A stretch of 45,178 bases of DNA, from the NCBI GenBank assembly GCA_963739515.1, contig CAVUAO010000007.1:1-45178 (forward strand), read 5' to 3'. How positions within the stretch are numbered: position 1 is the stretch's first letter; each line of letters opens with the position of its first letter. Source of the DNA: JBFYTX01 sp963739515 (GTDB lineage: Bacteria; Chloroflexota; Dehalococcoidia; Dehalococcoidales; RBG-16-60-22). Shown in pieces: positions 32,492 through 40,337 of this stretch. Both the position numbers and the translations under genes were made by a program. The notes under the pieces were generated by a model. The model did no database searches and was not told the DNA's origin. It saw only the letters and a list, made by a program, of their open reading frames with translations.

Positions 32492-32782
32492 TTAAACGTC
32501 GATAATTTCTATGGAATAATCGAGAAACTCAACGTCAAAGTGGCCGTTCTCGATAAAGCCGACCACCTTGGAGAGGACTTCGTTGCTGTGGCGCTTGTTG
32601 TTGCTGATGCAGCAGATACCGATGGCAGCCAGCTGCCAGACATCGTTATCGTCCACCTCGGCGACGGCGACATCGAACTTGCTGCGGACACGACCGATGA
32701 TAGATTTAATGACCTGCCGTTTCCCTTTAAGCGACATGTTTTCCGGGATACGCAGGCTGACCCTGGCAACGCCGACATTCAT
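32492..32782 (-). CDS. DUF503 (YlxP-like) protein
   Basis: A 96-residue DUF503 protein. The opening MNVGVARVSLRIPENMSLKGKRQVIKSII and RVRSKFDVAVAEVDDNDVWQLAAIGICCISN are diagnostic of the family. Members in Firmicutes (YlxP) sit in the nusA-infB-rbfA region and have been linked to ribosome function, but no role is settled. The gene stands between the helicase and the MFS transporter, all on the minus strand. No strong ribosome site is seen. Confidence 0.9.
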   Translation of the reverse strand: MNVGVARVSLRIPENMSLKGKRQVIKSIIGRVRSKFDVAVAEVDDNDVWQLAAIGICCISNNKRHSNEVLSKVVGFIENGHFDVEFLDYSIEIIDV

Positions 32783-32869
32783 CGTTTTAATCTACCATCC
32801 GCCCGAAGGAGTGTCAAACGAGACCATTCGGCAAGCTCAGGGCGAGCGGGGGGAGGAAAAAGTGGGGGG

Positions 32870-34108
32870 TTACTCTTCTTTAAGCAGAAAGAGAAGCCCG
32901 AGCATCGCCAGAAAAGCCAGTCCAGCGCCAAAGTAGAACGGGGCGGCGGGGTTTACCGTATCCCAGAGCCAGCCGGCCAAAACGCTGGCGGGCAGGAGCA
33001 TCAGGCCCACTGCGGTCTGAAAATAGCCGTAAGCCGTGCCGCGCCTCTCGGCAGGAACGAGGTCAGCCACGAAAGCCTTGGCCGCTCCTTCGACGATGCC
33101 GTAGTAGATGCCATAAGCCGCGAAAAGGACCCACATGTGCCAGACGGTCCCGGAAACGGCAAAGCCGAGATAGACCAGGGCATAGACCGTCCAACCAACG
33201 ACAATCACCCGGCGCCGCCCGATTTTGTCGGAAAGGATGCCCGCCGGAGTCGAAACCAGGGCATAGGTAAGATTAAAAAGGACGAGCATCAAGGTTATCT
33301 CCAGGACATTAACGCCCAGGTCCTGCGCGCGCAGGACGATAAAAAAGTCCGAGGAATTGCCGAGGGTGAAAACGCCCATAATGAATAAAAACAGTTTAAA
33401 TTGACCGCTGAAAGCCGGTTTCACCACCGGTTGCACCACGCCGGCTTTAGCGACGGCGTCGGAAGGCAGCCCCTTTTCCCGCACGAAGGCGATTAACACG
33501 ATGACCGCCAAGAAAGCTGGAACCACGCCGACAATGACCAGCCAGCGATAAGTGTAGTTAGTAAGGTCGAGAGCGCCGCCCTGCAGAGCGTAAATAATAA
33601 CGGCGGCGATAGCCAGACCGAGGAAAGCGCCCGCGGTGTCCATGGCGCGGTGGATGCCAAAGCTCTTGCCCCGCACCTCAAGGCTGACGGAGTCGGCGAT
33701 TAAAGCGTCGCGGGGGGAGCTTCTTACCCCCTTTCCCGCGCGGTCGCCGAAACGGATAGCCAGGACACCGCCCCAGGTATTGGCCAACAGCATGAAGGGC
33801 TTGACCACCGTGGAAAAACCGTAACCGAGCACCGCCAGCGCCTTGCGCTTGCGAAAACGGTCGCTGATGCGGCCGGAAAAGATACGGAAAACGGCATCAA
33901 AGCTTTCGGATATGCCGCCGATTAAGCCCACCTGCAACGCGGTGCCGCGGAGGACATTTTTTACGAAGAGGGGGATAAGGGTGAAAATCATCTCCGAGGA
34001 GACATCGGTAAAGAGGCTTACCAGGCCGAGGAAAAAGACGTTGGGATGAAGACCCCATATTTTGCGGGGGATTGACTCTTTAGTTAAAGAGGCAGAAGGC
34101 TGAGTCAA
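32870..34108 (-). CDS. MFS transporter
   Basis: A 412-residue major-facilitator protein with about 12 predicted membrane helices. The first inter-helix loop has the MFS motif A-like GRISDRFRKRKALAVLGYG, and the symmetric loop after helix 8 has GILSDKIGRRRVIVVGW. PSPRDALIADS-like residues (SSPRDALIADSV) are common in a bacterial subgroup annotated as sugar or drug carriers. It starts at TTG 34108, with AGGAG six bases upstream. The substrate is unknown. Confidence 0.9.
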   Translation of the reverse strand: MTQPSASLTKESIPRKIWGLHPNVFFLGLVSLFTDVSSEMIFTLIPLFVKNVLRGTALQVGLIGGISESFDAVFRIFSGRISDRFRKRKALAVLGYGFSTVVKPFMLLANTWGGVLAIRFGDRAGKGVRSSPRDALIADSVSLEVRGKSFGIHRAMDTAGAFLGLAIAAVIIYALQGGALDLTNYTYRWLVIVGVVPAFLAVIVLIAFVREKGLPSDAVAKAGVVQPVVKPAFSGQFKLFLFIMGVFTLGNSSDFFIVLRAQDLGVNVLEITLMLVLFNLTYALVSTPAGILSDKIGRRRVIVVGWTVYALVYLGFAVSGTVWHMWVLFAAYGIYYGIVEGAAKAFVADLVPAERRGTAYGYFQTAVGLMLLPASVLAGWLWDTVNPAAPFYFGAGLAFLAMLGLLFLLKEE

Positions 34109-34182
34109 GCAACGCTCCTGAAAAAATAACGATATATCTTTACATATCGAGAGTAGATTGTCAATCAGGGATATGCCTCAGT

Positions 34183-34212
34183 TTGACTTTTTGACTTTCG
34201 AATTATTATAAT
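34183..34212 (+). promoter_or_regulatory. promoter of the 129-aa membrane protein gene
   Basis: TTGACT (34183-34188), an 18-base spacer and TATAAT (34207-34212), 54 bases before the ATG at 34267. A second TTGACT (34191-34196) is too close to the -10 to be used. Confidence 0.55.
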
Positions 34213-34266
34213 GGGGCATGTGGGGCGGCGGGGAGGAAAAGATATTAACTAAAAAGGAGTACTGAC

Positions 34267-34656
34267 ATGGCGTGTTTTTTGGTACCTATGGGAGAAGCCG
34301 TAGTAACCACCGTCATCCAAAAGGTCGCCGAGCATAAAGAGCATGAAGCTGGCAGTGAAAAGGCCGGAAATACAGGGATAAAATGGAGCCGGAGATTAAG
34401 CTGGCTGAACAAGATGCTGTGGGGCGGCTCGGTACTCCTGGTAGTGGACCACATCTGGCATGGCGAAGTTATCTTCCGCCCGCCCTTTTTTACCGCGCTG
34501 GGAACTTCGGGAGGATTGGCGACCATGCTCCGCGAGATGGCGACCCTGGGCGTTGCCATGGCGGCGGCCGTGACGGCCGTCTGGGGCATCATGGTCCTGG
34601 TTGACGAGCTGAAAGCTAGATCAAAGGTAGCGTCGGCTCGGCAAGTTCGAGGCTGA
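34267..34656 (+). CDS. small membrane protein of unknown function
   Basis: A 129-residue protein that I do not recognise. It has a short N-terminal segment FLVPMGEAVVTTVIQKVAEHKEHE, a basic linker, and two probable membrane helices (about residues 50-62, LWGGSVLLVVDHIWHG, and 88-112, LATLGVAMAAAVTAVWGIMVLV). The histidines in AEHKEHE and DHIWHGE might bind metal or protons; that is only a guess. AAGGAG lies at good distance from the ATG and a promoter precedes it. Its 3' end overlaps the nadC 3' end by 41 bases in the convergent sense. Confidence 0.75.
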   Translation: MACFLVPMGEAVVTTVIQKVAEHKEHEAGSEKAGNTGIKWSRRLSWLNKMLWGGSVLLVVDHIWHGEVIFRPPFFTALGTSGGLATMLREMATLGVAMAAAVTAVWGIMVLVDELKARSKVASARQVRG

Positions 34657-35494
34657 TGTCCAGAGCCTTGTAAGAGTGGGTCAGCGCGCCGACGGAGATG
34701 ATATCGACGCCCGTCATAGCTATTTCCCGGACGTTCGCCAAGGTAATTCCCCCGGAGGCTTCGATTTTTACCCGCCCCGCCACGATATTCACCACCCGGC
34801 TCATCTCGTCGGTACTCATGTTATCCAGCATGATGATGTCGGCGCCGCCTTTCAGGGCTTCCTGAGCTTCCCGGGTATTGGTGACCTCCACCTCGATGGT
34901 GACGCCCGCCGGGGCGTTCCGCCGGGCTTTTTCCGCGATATCTTTAATGGTCATCCCCGTAGCCCGGAGCGCGTTGATGTGGTTATCCTTGATGAGCACC
35001 GCATCGCCGAGGTGCAGGCGGTGGTTTTGCCCGCCCCCCATCCTCACCGCGTATTTTTCCAGCTGCCGCAGGCCGGGCGTCGTCTTGCGGGTATCGTAAA
35101 TGCGCGCGCCGGTCCCGTTTATCTCCGCGACGTATTGGGCGGTCAGTGAGGCGATGCCGCTCAGCCTCTGGAGAAAGTTGAGGGCGGTGCGTTCCGCTTT
35201 AAGGATGCCGGTCACGCTGCCGCTGATGCCGCCGGCGATGTCTCCCCGTTTGATGGCCGTCCCGTCTTTTATCAGGATTTCTACTTCAAGGAGGGGGTCA
35301 ACGCGGTGAAAGACCCGACCGGCTAACTCGATGCCGGCCAGCACCCCTTTTTCTTTCACCAGCAGCGACGCCTTGCCAGAGAGGTCGGGCGGTATCAGCG
35401 CTTCGCTGGTAATGTCCCCGCGGCTGATGTCCTCCGCCAGGGCCAGGTCAATGACCTTGTCGAGCTGTTTTGCAGTTAGCAGGCTGGCGTTCAC
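34616..35494 (-). CDS. nadC: nicotinate-nucleotide pyrophosphorylase (carboxylating)
   Basis: A 292-residue quinolinate phosphoribosyltransferase, which converts quinolinate and PRPP to nicotinate mononucleotide in de novo NAD synthesis. Conserved blocks are LAEDISRGDITSEAL, TALNFLQRLSGIA, DTRKTTPGLRQLEKYAVRMGGGQNHR and IEVEVTN, then LDNMS and EASGGI. It starts at GTG 35494, four bases after yajC. Length matches. No nadA or nadB is nearby. It is cotranscribed with yajC and probably miaB. Confidence 0.95.
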   Translation of the reverse strand: MNASLLTAKQLDKVIDLALAEDISRGDITSEALIPPDLSGKASLLVKEKGVLAGIELAGRVFHRVDPLLEVEILIKDGTAIKRGDIAGGISGSVTGILKAERTALNFLQRLSGIASLTAQYVAEINGTGARIYDTRKTTPGLRQLEKYAVRMGGGQNHRLHLGDAVLIKDNHINALRATGMTIKDIAEKARRNAPAGVTIEVEVTNTREAQEALKGGADIIMLDNMSTDEMSRVVNIVAGRVKIEASGGITLANVREIAMTGVDIISVGALTHSYKALDISLELAEPTLPLI

Positions 35495-35498
35495 GGCC

Positions 35499-35918
35499 TC
35501 ACTTCTTCCCAGTGTATCGTTGTTGTTGCTGTTGTTGCTCTTCGCGGCGCACCGCCAGGCTGCCCCGGGCGACCCTCAGGGTCGTCCCCCCTTCCACTTT
35601 AATCACCGCGGTGTCCTCGTTGAGGCTATCAATCGTGCCGTAGATGCCGCCGGCGGTGATGACCCTATCGCCTTTCTGTAAATTCTGCATCATCTCTTGC
35701 TGGTCTTTCTGGCGCTTGCGCTGCGGCCGTATCATGAGAAAGTATATAATGCCAAAAATCGCCACCAGGATGATAATCATCCCGTACTGTGAAAACCAGC
35801 TAGTCTGTGTTGTGCCGCCCGGCGTGGTAGGGGTGGCCGGCATCAGACATCCGCCGAATAACACCAGTACCGCGATGAGCAGTCCGGCTATCAACCCGAA
35901 TTTTAATGCAATTTTCAT
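35499..35918 (-). CDS. yajC: YajC family preprotein translocase subunit with lipoprotein signal
   Basis: A 139-residue YajC, the accessory subunit of the SecDF-YajC complex. The core is one membrane helix (IIILVAIFGIIYFLMIRPQRKRQKDQ) followed by LQKGDRVITAGGIYGTIDSLNEDTAVIKV, fully typical. Unusual is an extra N-terminal segment with a lipobox, VLFGGC (Cys24), preceded by a good signal peptide. The protein is then predicted to be cleaved and lipidated, which ordinary YajC is not. A run of glutamines near the C-terminus (EEQQQQQQR) comes from repeated CAA/CAG codons. It lies downstream of miaB and upstream of nadC. Confidence 0.92.
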   Translation of the reverse strand: MKIALKFGLIAGLLIAVLVLFGGCLMPATPTTPGGTTQTSWFSQYGMIIILVAIFGIIYFLMIRPQRKRQKDQQEMMQNLQKGDRVITAGGIYGTIDSLNEDTAVIKVEGGTTLRVARGSLAVRREEQQQQQQRYTGKK

Positions 35919-35941
35919 TTTTCCTCCTGATTGTGGTTATC

Positions 35942-36574
35942 TTATATGATTTTGCCCTGCAGCGACCACGGGCTCGTCTTATCGATTTGGATGTTTACCA
36001 GTTGTCCCTGCCAGTCCGTGCGGCTGCTGAAAAATACCAGCTTATCGGTACGGGTGCGCCCGTACCATTTGCCCCGCTTCCTGCCCTCCACCAGTATTTC
36101 CACCGTCTCTCCCATCAGGCGGGCATTGTTTTCCGTCTGGATTCTCTCCTGGAGACGCTCGACCTCCCCCAGCCGCGCCTTTTTCTCGTCGGGCGACACT
36201 TCGTCCTCCAACTCCCGGGCGGCGAGCGTGCCCGGCCGGGGTGAATAGGCCGCTACATGCACTGTAGCAAACTTTATCTCAGCGAGCAAGTCCAGCGTCT
36301 GCCGGAACTGTTTTTCGCTTTCCCCCGGGAACCCCACGATGATATCCGTGCTGATAGCGATATGAGGCAGCTTTTTACGTATCCGCGTTACGAGACGGCG
36401 GTACCGGTCGACGGTGTAGCCGCGCCTCATGGCTTTAAGGATTTCGTCGCTGCCGGACTGCGCCGGCAGGTTTATCTGCTCGCAGACCTTCTCCAGCCCG
36501 GCGATGGCGGCGATGAGTCTCCGGCTCATGTCCTTAGGGTGATTGGTGAGGAAGCGCAGTCGCGCCAGCCCTTC
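35942..36574 (-). pseudogene. miaB: miaB C-terminal part, out of frame with the N-terminal part
   Basis: The C-terminal half of MiaB. It continues the radical-SAM barrel (EGLARLRFLTNHPKDMSRRL..., INLPAQSGSDEILKAMRRGYT, STDIIVGFPGE) and the TRAM domain (ETVEILVEG...). Its frame opens at the GAA codon 36574-36572, directly at the stop of the N-terminal part. The first ATG in frame is at 36529, without a ribosome site, so this piece is unlikely to be expressed alone. Skipping one base at the junction restores a normal 413-residue protein. Confidence 0.85.
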
Positions 36575-37184
36575 ATGTCTTATTCAACTCCTTGAGCAGG
36601 TCGGCCAGGTCCGGCTTTCCTTCGAGGTCGCGCCCGTAGGAATCGACGTTCTGCCCGAGCAGGATGACCTCTTTAGCCCCCCGCCTCACCAGTTCCTTCA
36701 CTTCGCAGACTATTTCTTCCGGAGGCCGGCTTCTCTCCCGTCCCCGCCGGTAAGGGACGATGCAGTAAGAGCAGAAGTTATCGCACCCCTGGCTGATGGT
36801 GACGTAAACGCTGGGCGCCGGGCTTTGGGGCAATGGCATGGCACCCGTCTTTTCCAGCCAGGGCGGCGGGTCCCCCGCTTTAAAAAACTGGTCGATGTGC
36901 GGGAACCTTTTCTTGAGACGCGCGGTATCGGTGTCGACCAGGCAGCCGGTCAGCGCGAGCATGATATCAGGTCTCTCTTTTTTCAGGTGCCGCAGGTCGT
37001 GCAGCTTGTTAACGACCCTTTCCTCGGCGCTCTGGCGCACCACGCAGCTGTTGAGGACGATGAGGTCGGCCTCGTTAACGCTTTTCGCCGCCTGATAGCC
37101 CAGCTCTTCAAAACGGTCGGATAGGCGTTCCGACTCCGCTTTGTTCATCTGGCAGCCGATGGTCCAGATATGGTATTGAGGCAT
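36573..37184 (-). pseudogene. miaB: miaB N-terminal part (tRNA-2-methylthio-N6-dimethylallyladenosine synthase)
   Basis: The first 203 residues of MiaB, which methylthiolates i6A37 of tRNAs reading UNN codons. The UPF0004 cysteines are in TIGCQMNKAESERLS, NSCVVRQSAEER and LTGCLVD. The radical SAM motif is CDNFCSYC. The frame ends ...ADLLKELNKT at TGA (36575-36573). The next frame continues the family sequence without loss, so one extra base separates them (AAG ACA T GAA). Either a sequencing or assembly error, a real mutation, or a +1 frameshift on a UGA-containing site would explain this. Confidence 0.85.
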
Positions 37185-37240
37185 ATATTTTCAACTCTAG
37201 GAGGATTTTCTTTCAGGGGGGATAACAAATACTCAGATGG

Positions 37241-37329
37241 CGGAGGGGGAGGGATTCGAACCCTCGTCCCCAGTTTCCCAGGGAAAGCGCTTAGCAGGCG
37301 CCCGCACTAGACCACTATGCGACCCCTCC
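37241..37329 (-). tRNA. tRNA-Ser (anticodon GCT)
   Basis: An 89-base class II tRNA. Acceptor stem GGAGGGG pairs with CCCCTCC, discriminator G. Anticodon stem GGCGC/GCGCT encloses CTGCTAA, anticodon GCT (reads AGC). The long variable arm TTTCCCTGGGAAA is typical of serine tRNA, and the T-loop is TTCGAAT. CCA is not encoded. It lies just upstream of miaB on the same strand, with no clear terminator between. Confidence 0.95.
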
Positions 37330-37363
37330 CCAGACGTGAAACGGGTACTAACTTAACTTTTTT

Positions 37364-37392
37364 ATCATAGCATAATCGGCAGGTGGTCTCAA
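37364..37392 (-). promoter_or_regulatory. promoter of tRNA-Ser
   Basis: On the minus strand, TTGAGA (37392-37387), a 17-base spacer and TATGAT (37369-37364) lie 34 bases before the tRNA. It may also drive the miaB-yajC-nadC genes. Confidence 0.6.
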
Positions 37393-37504
37393 TGATAAAG
37401 GAATATGGAACGATACCCCCGGCGATGAGACATAAATCATATTTAATCTATATATTATAATTTATAATTTTATCGTGAAATGTTATTAAAGGGGAGGAGA
37501 TATC

Positions 37505-37888
37505 ATGACTAGTGAACATCACCATGAAGCACTGATAAAAGGCATCACCAGGGAGCAGAAACCCATCCTGGACACATCCGGCCAGGCCGTCTATATCTAC
37601 CTGGACGATACCCACAAAATCTGCAATAAAAAATTCGCCGCCTTGCTGGGTTATAAATCGGTCAAGGAATGGGTAGACATGGAGGCGCCTCTGGCCGACG
37701 TTATCGAGAAAGACCAGCCCGGAGTCATCAAGGCCTATACCAGGGCTTCGGAAAATCTGGAGGCGAGCAGCCTGCCGGTGACCTTTAAAAATGTCAAGAC
37801 GGAAAAACTCATTAAGACCAGGGTTTTCATGGCTCCGATACTCTTTGAGGGCCATGTTTTCGTGATTTTTTTCATCGATAAAATTTGA
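37505..37888 (+). CDS. stand-alone PAS-like domain protein
   Basis: A 127-residue protein that looks like a single PAS fold: a short helical start, then GQAVYIYLDDTHKICNKKFAALLGYKSVKEW (the PAS core with its N-x-x-F helix) and a closing strand pair ending HVFVIFFIDKI. There is no kinase, cyclase or DNA-binding domain. Stand-alone PAS proteins can bind a small ligand or a partner. GGGGAGGAG lies just upstream of the ATG, and TATAAT (37456-37461) could be the -10 box. The fold call is moderate; the function is unknown. Confidence 0.72.
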   Translation: MTSEHHHEALIKGITREQKPILDTSGQAVYIYLDDTHKICNKKFAALLGYKSVKEWVDMEAPLADVIEKDQPGVIKAYTRASENLEASSLPVTFKNVKTEKLIKTRVFMAPILFEGHVFVIFFIDKI

Positions 37889-37933
37889 TACTAATTACGG
37901 AATAATCCTGGAAAACTGCGGCATCCCTTTGGC

Positions 37934-38863
37934 CTATATCCGCGCCGCCCCGATTATCTCCTGGAGGCTCTTTATTCCCTCTTTCGCCATGAACCTTTCG
38001 ATGCCTTCCAGGACATCCAGAGCCGCGCGTGGATTATTGAAAGTCGCCGACCCCACCTGGACGGCGCTGGCCCCCGCCATGATGAACTCCAGCGCGTCGC
38101 CGGCATTAGATATTCCCCCGCACCCTATGACCGGCACTTTAACGGCGCCCGCCGCCTCGTAGACCATGGCCAGCGCTATCGGTTTTATCGCCGGACCGGA
38201 AAGCCCGCCCGTGATGTTGCCGATGGACGGTCGCCTTGCCTTCAGGTCTATCGCCATGGCTTTAACGCTGTTAATGAGGGATATTGCGTCGGCCCCGGAA
38301 TCCGCGACGGCCCGGGCTACCCCGGCAATATCGCCGGTATTCGGGGTGAGCTTGACGATTAGCGGCAGAGACGTCGCCTTTCTTACTGCCCCCGTGACCT
38401 CGGCGGCGCAGGTCGGGTCGGCGCCGAAGGCCGCGCCGCCGGCTTTTACGTTGGGGCAGCTGATATTCGCCTCTATCCCGCTGACCCCTTTGATGCCGTC
38501 CAGCGCTTTGGCCAGCCTGGCATATTCTTCGACCGTGTCCCCGGCGATGTTCACGATTACCGGCACCCGCCAGCCCGCCCAGATGGGCGCCTTTTCTTTA
38601 ATGAGGGCTTGGATGCCGATATTCTGCAGCCCGATGGCGTTAATGACCCCGGAGGCCGTCTCCGCGAGGCGCGGCTGCGGGTTACCCTCCCGCGGCTCCA
38701 GCGTCGTGCCCTTGCAAACGATGGCCCCCAGCTTTTGGATATCGAAAAGCTGACTGTACTCCGTGCCGTACCCGAAAGTGCCGGAGGCCGTCATGACCGG
38801 GTTGGCCAGGCGCAGGCCGCGCTTGTTTTTGGGTGCCAGCTGTATCGATAAATCTACAGGCAT
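37934..38863 (-). CDS. pyrD: dihydroorotate dehydrogenase, class 1B catalytic subunit
   Basis: A 309-residue FMN enzyme oxidising dihydroorotate to orotate in pyrimidine synthesis. NPVMTASGTFGYGTEY and KLGAIVCKGTTLEPREGNP bind FMN and substrate. The catalytic base is the Cys of ANISCPNVKAGG, which marks class 1 enzymes. VKLTPNTGDI and GCGGISNAGDALEFIMAGASAVQVGSA close the barrel. The class 1B type needs a PyrK FeS/FAD partner with NAD as acceptor; pyrK is not in this window. It is convergent with the PAS gene. Confidence 0.95.
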   Translation of the reverse strand: MPVDLSIQLAPKNKRGLRLANPVMTASGTFGYGTEYSQLFDIQKLGAIVCKGTTLEPREGNPQPRLAETASGVINAIGLQNIGIQALIKEKAPIWAGWRVPVIVNIAGDTVEEYARLAKALDGIKGVSGIEANISCPNVKAGGAAFGADPTCAAEVTGAVRKATSLPLIVKLTPNTGDIAGVARAVADSGADAISLINSVKAMAIDLKARRPSIGNITGGLSGPAIKPIALAMVYEAAGAVKVPVIGCGGISNAGDALEFIMAGASAVQVGSATFNNPRAALDVLEGIERFMAKEGIKSLQEIIGAARI

Positions 38864-38980
38864 TTCTGGCTGAAACTTTACCAGACCACATAAGCTATTG
38901 CAAGTTGTTTGGGTGCTGCCACTCAGTTGAAAGGGGTATTCTCCCGATTGTACCCGCCTGTTAAGCGCTGTATGCTTACC

Positions 38981-39904
38981 TCAAATGTCAACCATGAAAG
39001 CCACGCCAGCTTTAATCGATGTTTCCTCTACCGGTATCAAGGTCAAGCGTCTCCGCATTTCTTTTCTATTAACACGTAAAGAGCTGGCCGACCTGGCCGG
39101 CGTTCCGGAGGAGCACGTCGACCTGCTGGAGCAGAACCTGCCGGTGCCTCTGGACAGTAAACGGCGGATACTCAAGGAAATCTGGGCCATCAAAGCCAGG
39201 AAATAGACCGGGCGCAGGGGTATTGACCTTCCCCTTTTCCCGTGCCCAACTATTCCTTCGGAGTTCAGGCAGCAGCGCCGGCAAACCGGTCTTTTGCGGC
39301 AGACTTCTTTCGCATGTTTGACCATCAGGGCATGGTATTCGTTGCACACCGCGGCGTCCGCCTCAAGGTTTCCCGTAAAAAGCTCTTGATAGCCGGAATA
39401 ACTCTTATTCGAGGGAGCCAGCCCCAGGCGGTCGATAATTCGGCGCGTATAAGCATCGATGACGAACACAGGCTGGTTGCCGGCATAGAGCATGATGGAG
39501 TCGGCGGTCTCCTCGCCGATGCCGTAGATATTTAAAAGATTTTTTCTCAGGTCTGCCGCATCGCCGCTAAAAAGCCTGTCCAGGTCGTCGTGGTAATTCT
39601 CGCCCAGCCAGTCGACAAACGCCTTTAATCGGCGCGCCTTGACGTTATAATAGCCGCAGGGATGGATGAGTGCCGCGAGCTCTTTTTCCGACAGCTTCCG
39701 CAGCGCTTTGGCCGAAAGCTTATCGGCTTTCCTGAGGCTGGCGATGGCTTTCTCGACGTTCGTCCAGGCGGTCGACTGCGTTAGTATCGCCCCGACGATT
39801 ACTTCGAACGGTTCCCGGGCCGGCCACCAGTGCTGCGGGCCGTACTCTTCCAAGAGTTTGGCGTAGACGTTTCTTAATATCGCGCCTATTTTTTTATGGT
39901 CCAT
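38981..39904 (-). CDS. endonuclease III-like HhH-GPD DNA glycosylase, doubtful C-terminus
   Basis: Residues 1-220 form a typical HhH-GPD glycosylase. The start ends PREPFEVIVGAILTQSTAWTNVEKAI, the hairpin region is LLNIYGIGEETADSIMLYAGNQPVFVIDAYTRRI (HhH plus the catalytic Asp in VIDAYT), and the helix HALMVKHAKEVC begins the cluster region. The expected Cys-x6-Cys-x2-Cys-x5-Cys [4Fe-4S] set is degenerate: CRKRPVCRRCCLNSEG, with no fourth Cys at the usual place. The remaining 85 or so residues run antisense through the HTH gene and resemble nothing, so the true protein may end early through a frameshift near 39250. It overlaps trmO by 19 bases. Confidence 0.8.
   Translation of the reverse strand: MDHKKIGAILRNVYAKLLEEYGPQHWWPAREPFEVIVGAILTQSTAWTNVEKAIASLRKADKLSAKALRKLSEKELAALIHPCGYYNVKARRLKAFVDWLGENYHDDLDRLFSGDAADLRKNLLNIYGIGEETADSIMLYAGNQPVFVIDAYTRRIIDRLGLAPSNKSYSGYQELFTGNLEADAAVCNEYHALMVKHAKEVCRKRPVCRRCCLNSEGIVGHGKRGRSIPLRPVYFLALMAQISLSIRRLLSRGTGRFCSSRSTCSSGTPARSASSLRVNRKEMRRRLTLIPVEETSIKAGVAFMVDI
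38985..39206 (+). CDS. small XRE-like helix-turn-helix protein
   Basis: A 73-residue protein. Residues 20-55 (KVKRLRISFLLTRKELADLAGVPEEHVDLLEQN) follow the XRE/Cro pattern of start helix, turn helix (TRKELADLAGV) and recognition helix (PEEHVDLLEQ). Length suits a minimal DNA-binding unit. It lies entirely opposite the 3' end of the EndoIII-like open frame on the minus strand, so only one of the two overlapping readings is likely to be real. The HTH pattern favours this one. No ribosome site is obvious, which lowers confidence. Confidence 0.6.
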   Translation: MSTMKATPALIDVSSTGIKVKRLRISFLLTRKELADLAGVPEEHVDLLEQNLPVPLDSKRRILKEIWAIKARK

Positions 39905-40335
39905 GATGGTGCCGTGGCGTCCCCGGCGGAGTCGTAGCCCGGGATATATGGTTTGATATCCAGCACCGGCGTCCCATCGATGGCGTCCAGCCCCTGTACT
40001 TTCAGCACGTTGCCCCGCCGCTCCAGCAGCCTGACGGTGCTCTTGCCGATGGGGTTGGGACGGTCCGGCGAGCGGGTGGCGAACACCCCCATGAGCTTAT
40101 TTGCCGGGTTGCCGCGAGGGTGTACCTTCAGGGGCGCCGGGCGGCGCGATTTGTGTATCCACCAGAGGACAATGATATGGGAAAATTCGTCGAGGTCGTC
40201 CAGGGCTTCGGTCAGGGCTTTATCGATGATGATTTCGGAGACGATGTCCGGGCGCCTTTGCCGGGTCGGCTCCTTTATCTCGCTCCGTACGGTGCCGATG
40301 GGTCTTAGCGTTATGGGTGCCGGTTCCGCGGTCAT
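39886..40335 (-). CDS. trmO: tRNA (adenine-N6)-methyltransferase TrmO (TsaA/YaeB)
   Basis: A 149-residue protein of the TsaA/VirR (UPF0066) family. E. coli TrmO N6-methylates t6A37 of tRNA-Thr with SAM in a beta-barrel fold. Conserved blocks here are IGTVRSEI, DLDEFSHIIVLWWIHKS, GVFATRSPDRPNPIGKSTVRLLER and VQGLDAIDGTPVLDIKPYIPGYD. Length is that of the short, single-domain type. It starts immediately after the citrate-synthase-like gene and overlaps the glycosylase gene. With mtaB and miaB it makes three tRNA position-37 modification genes in this window. Confidence 0.93.
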   Translation of the reverse strand: MTAEPAPITLRPIGTVRSEIKEPTRQRRPDIVSEIIIDKALTEALDDLDEFSHIIVLWWIHKSRRPAPLKVHPRGNPANKLMGVFATRSPDRPNPIGKSTVRLLERRGNVLKVQGLDAIDGTPVLDIKPYIPGYDSAGDATAPSWTIKK

Positions 40336-40337
40336 TT

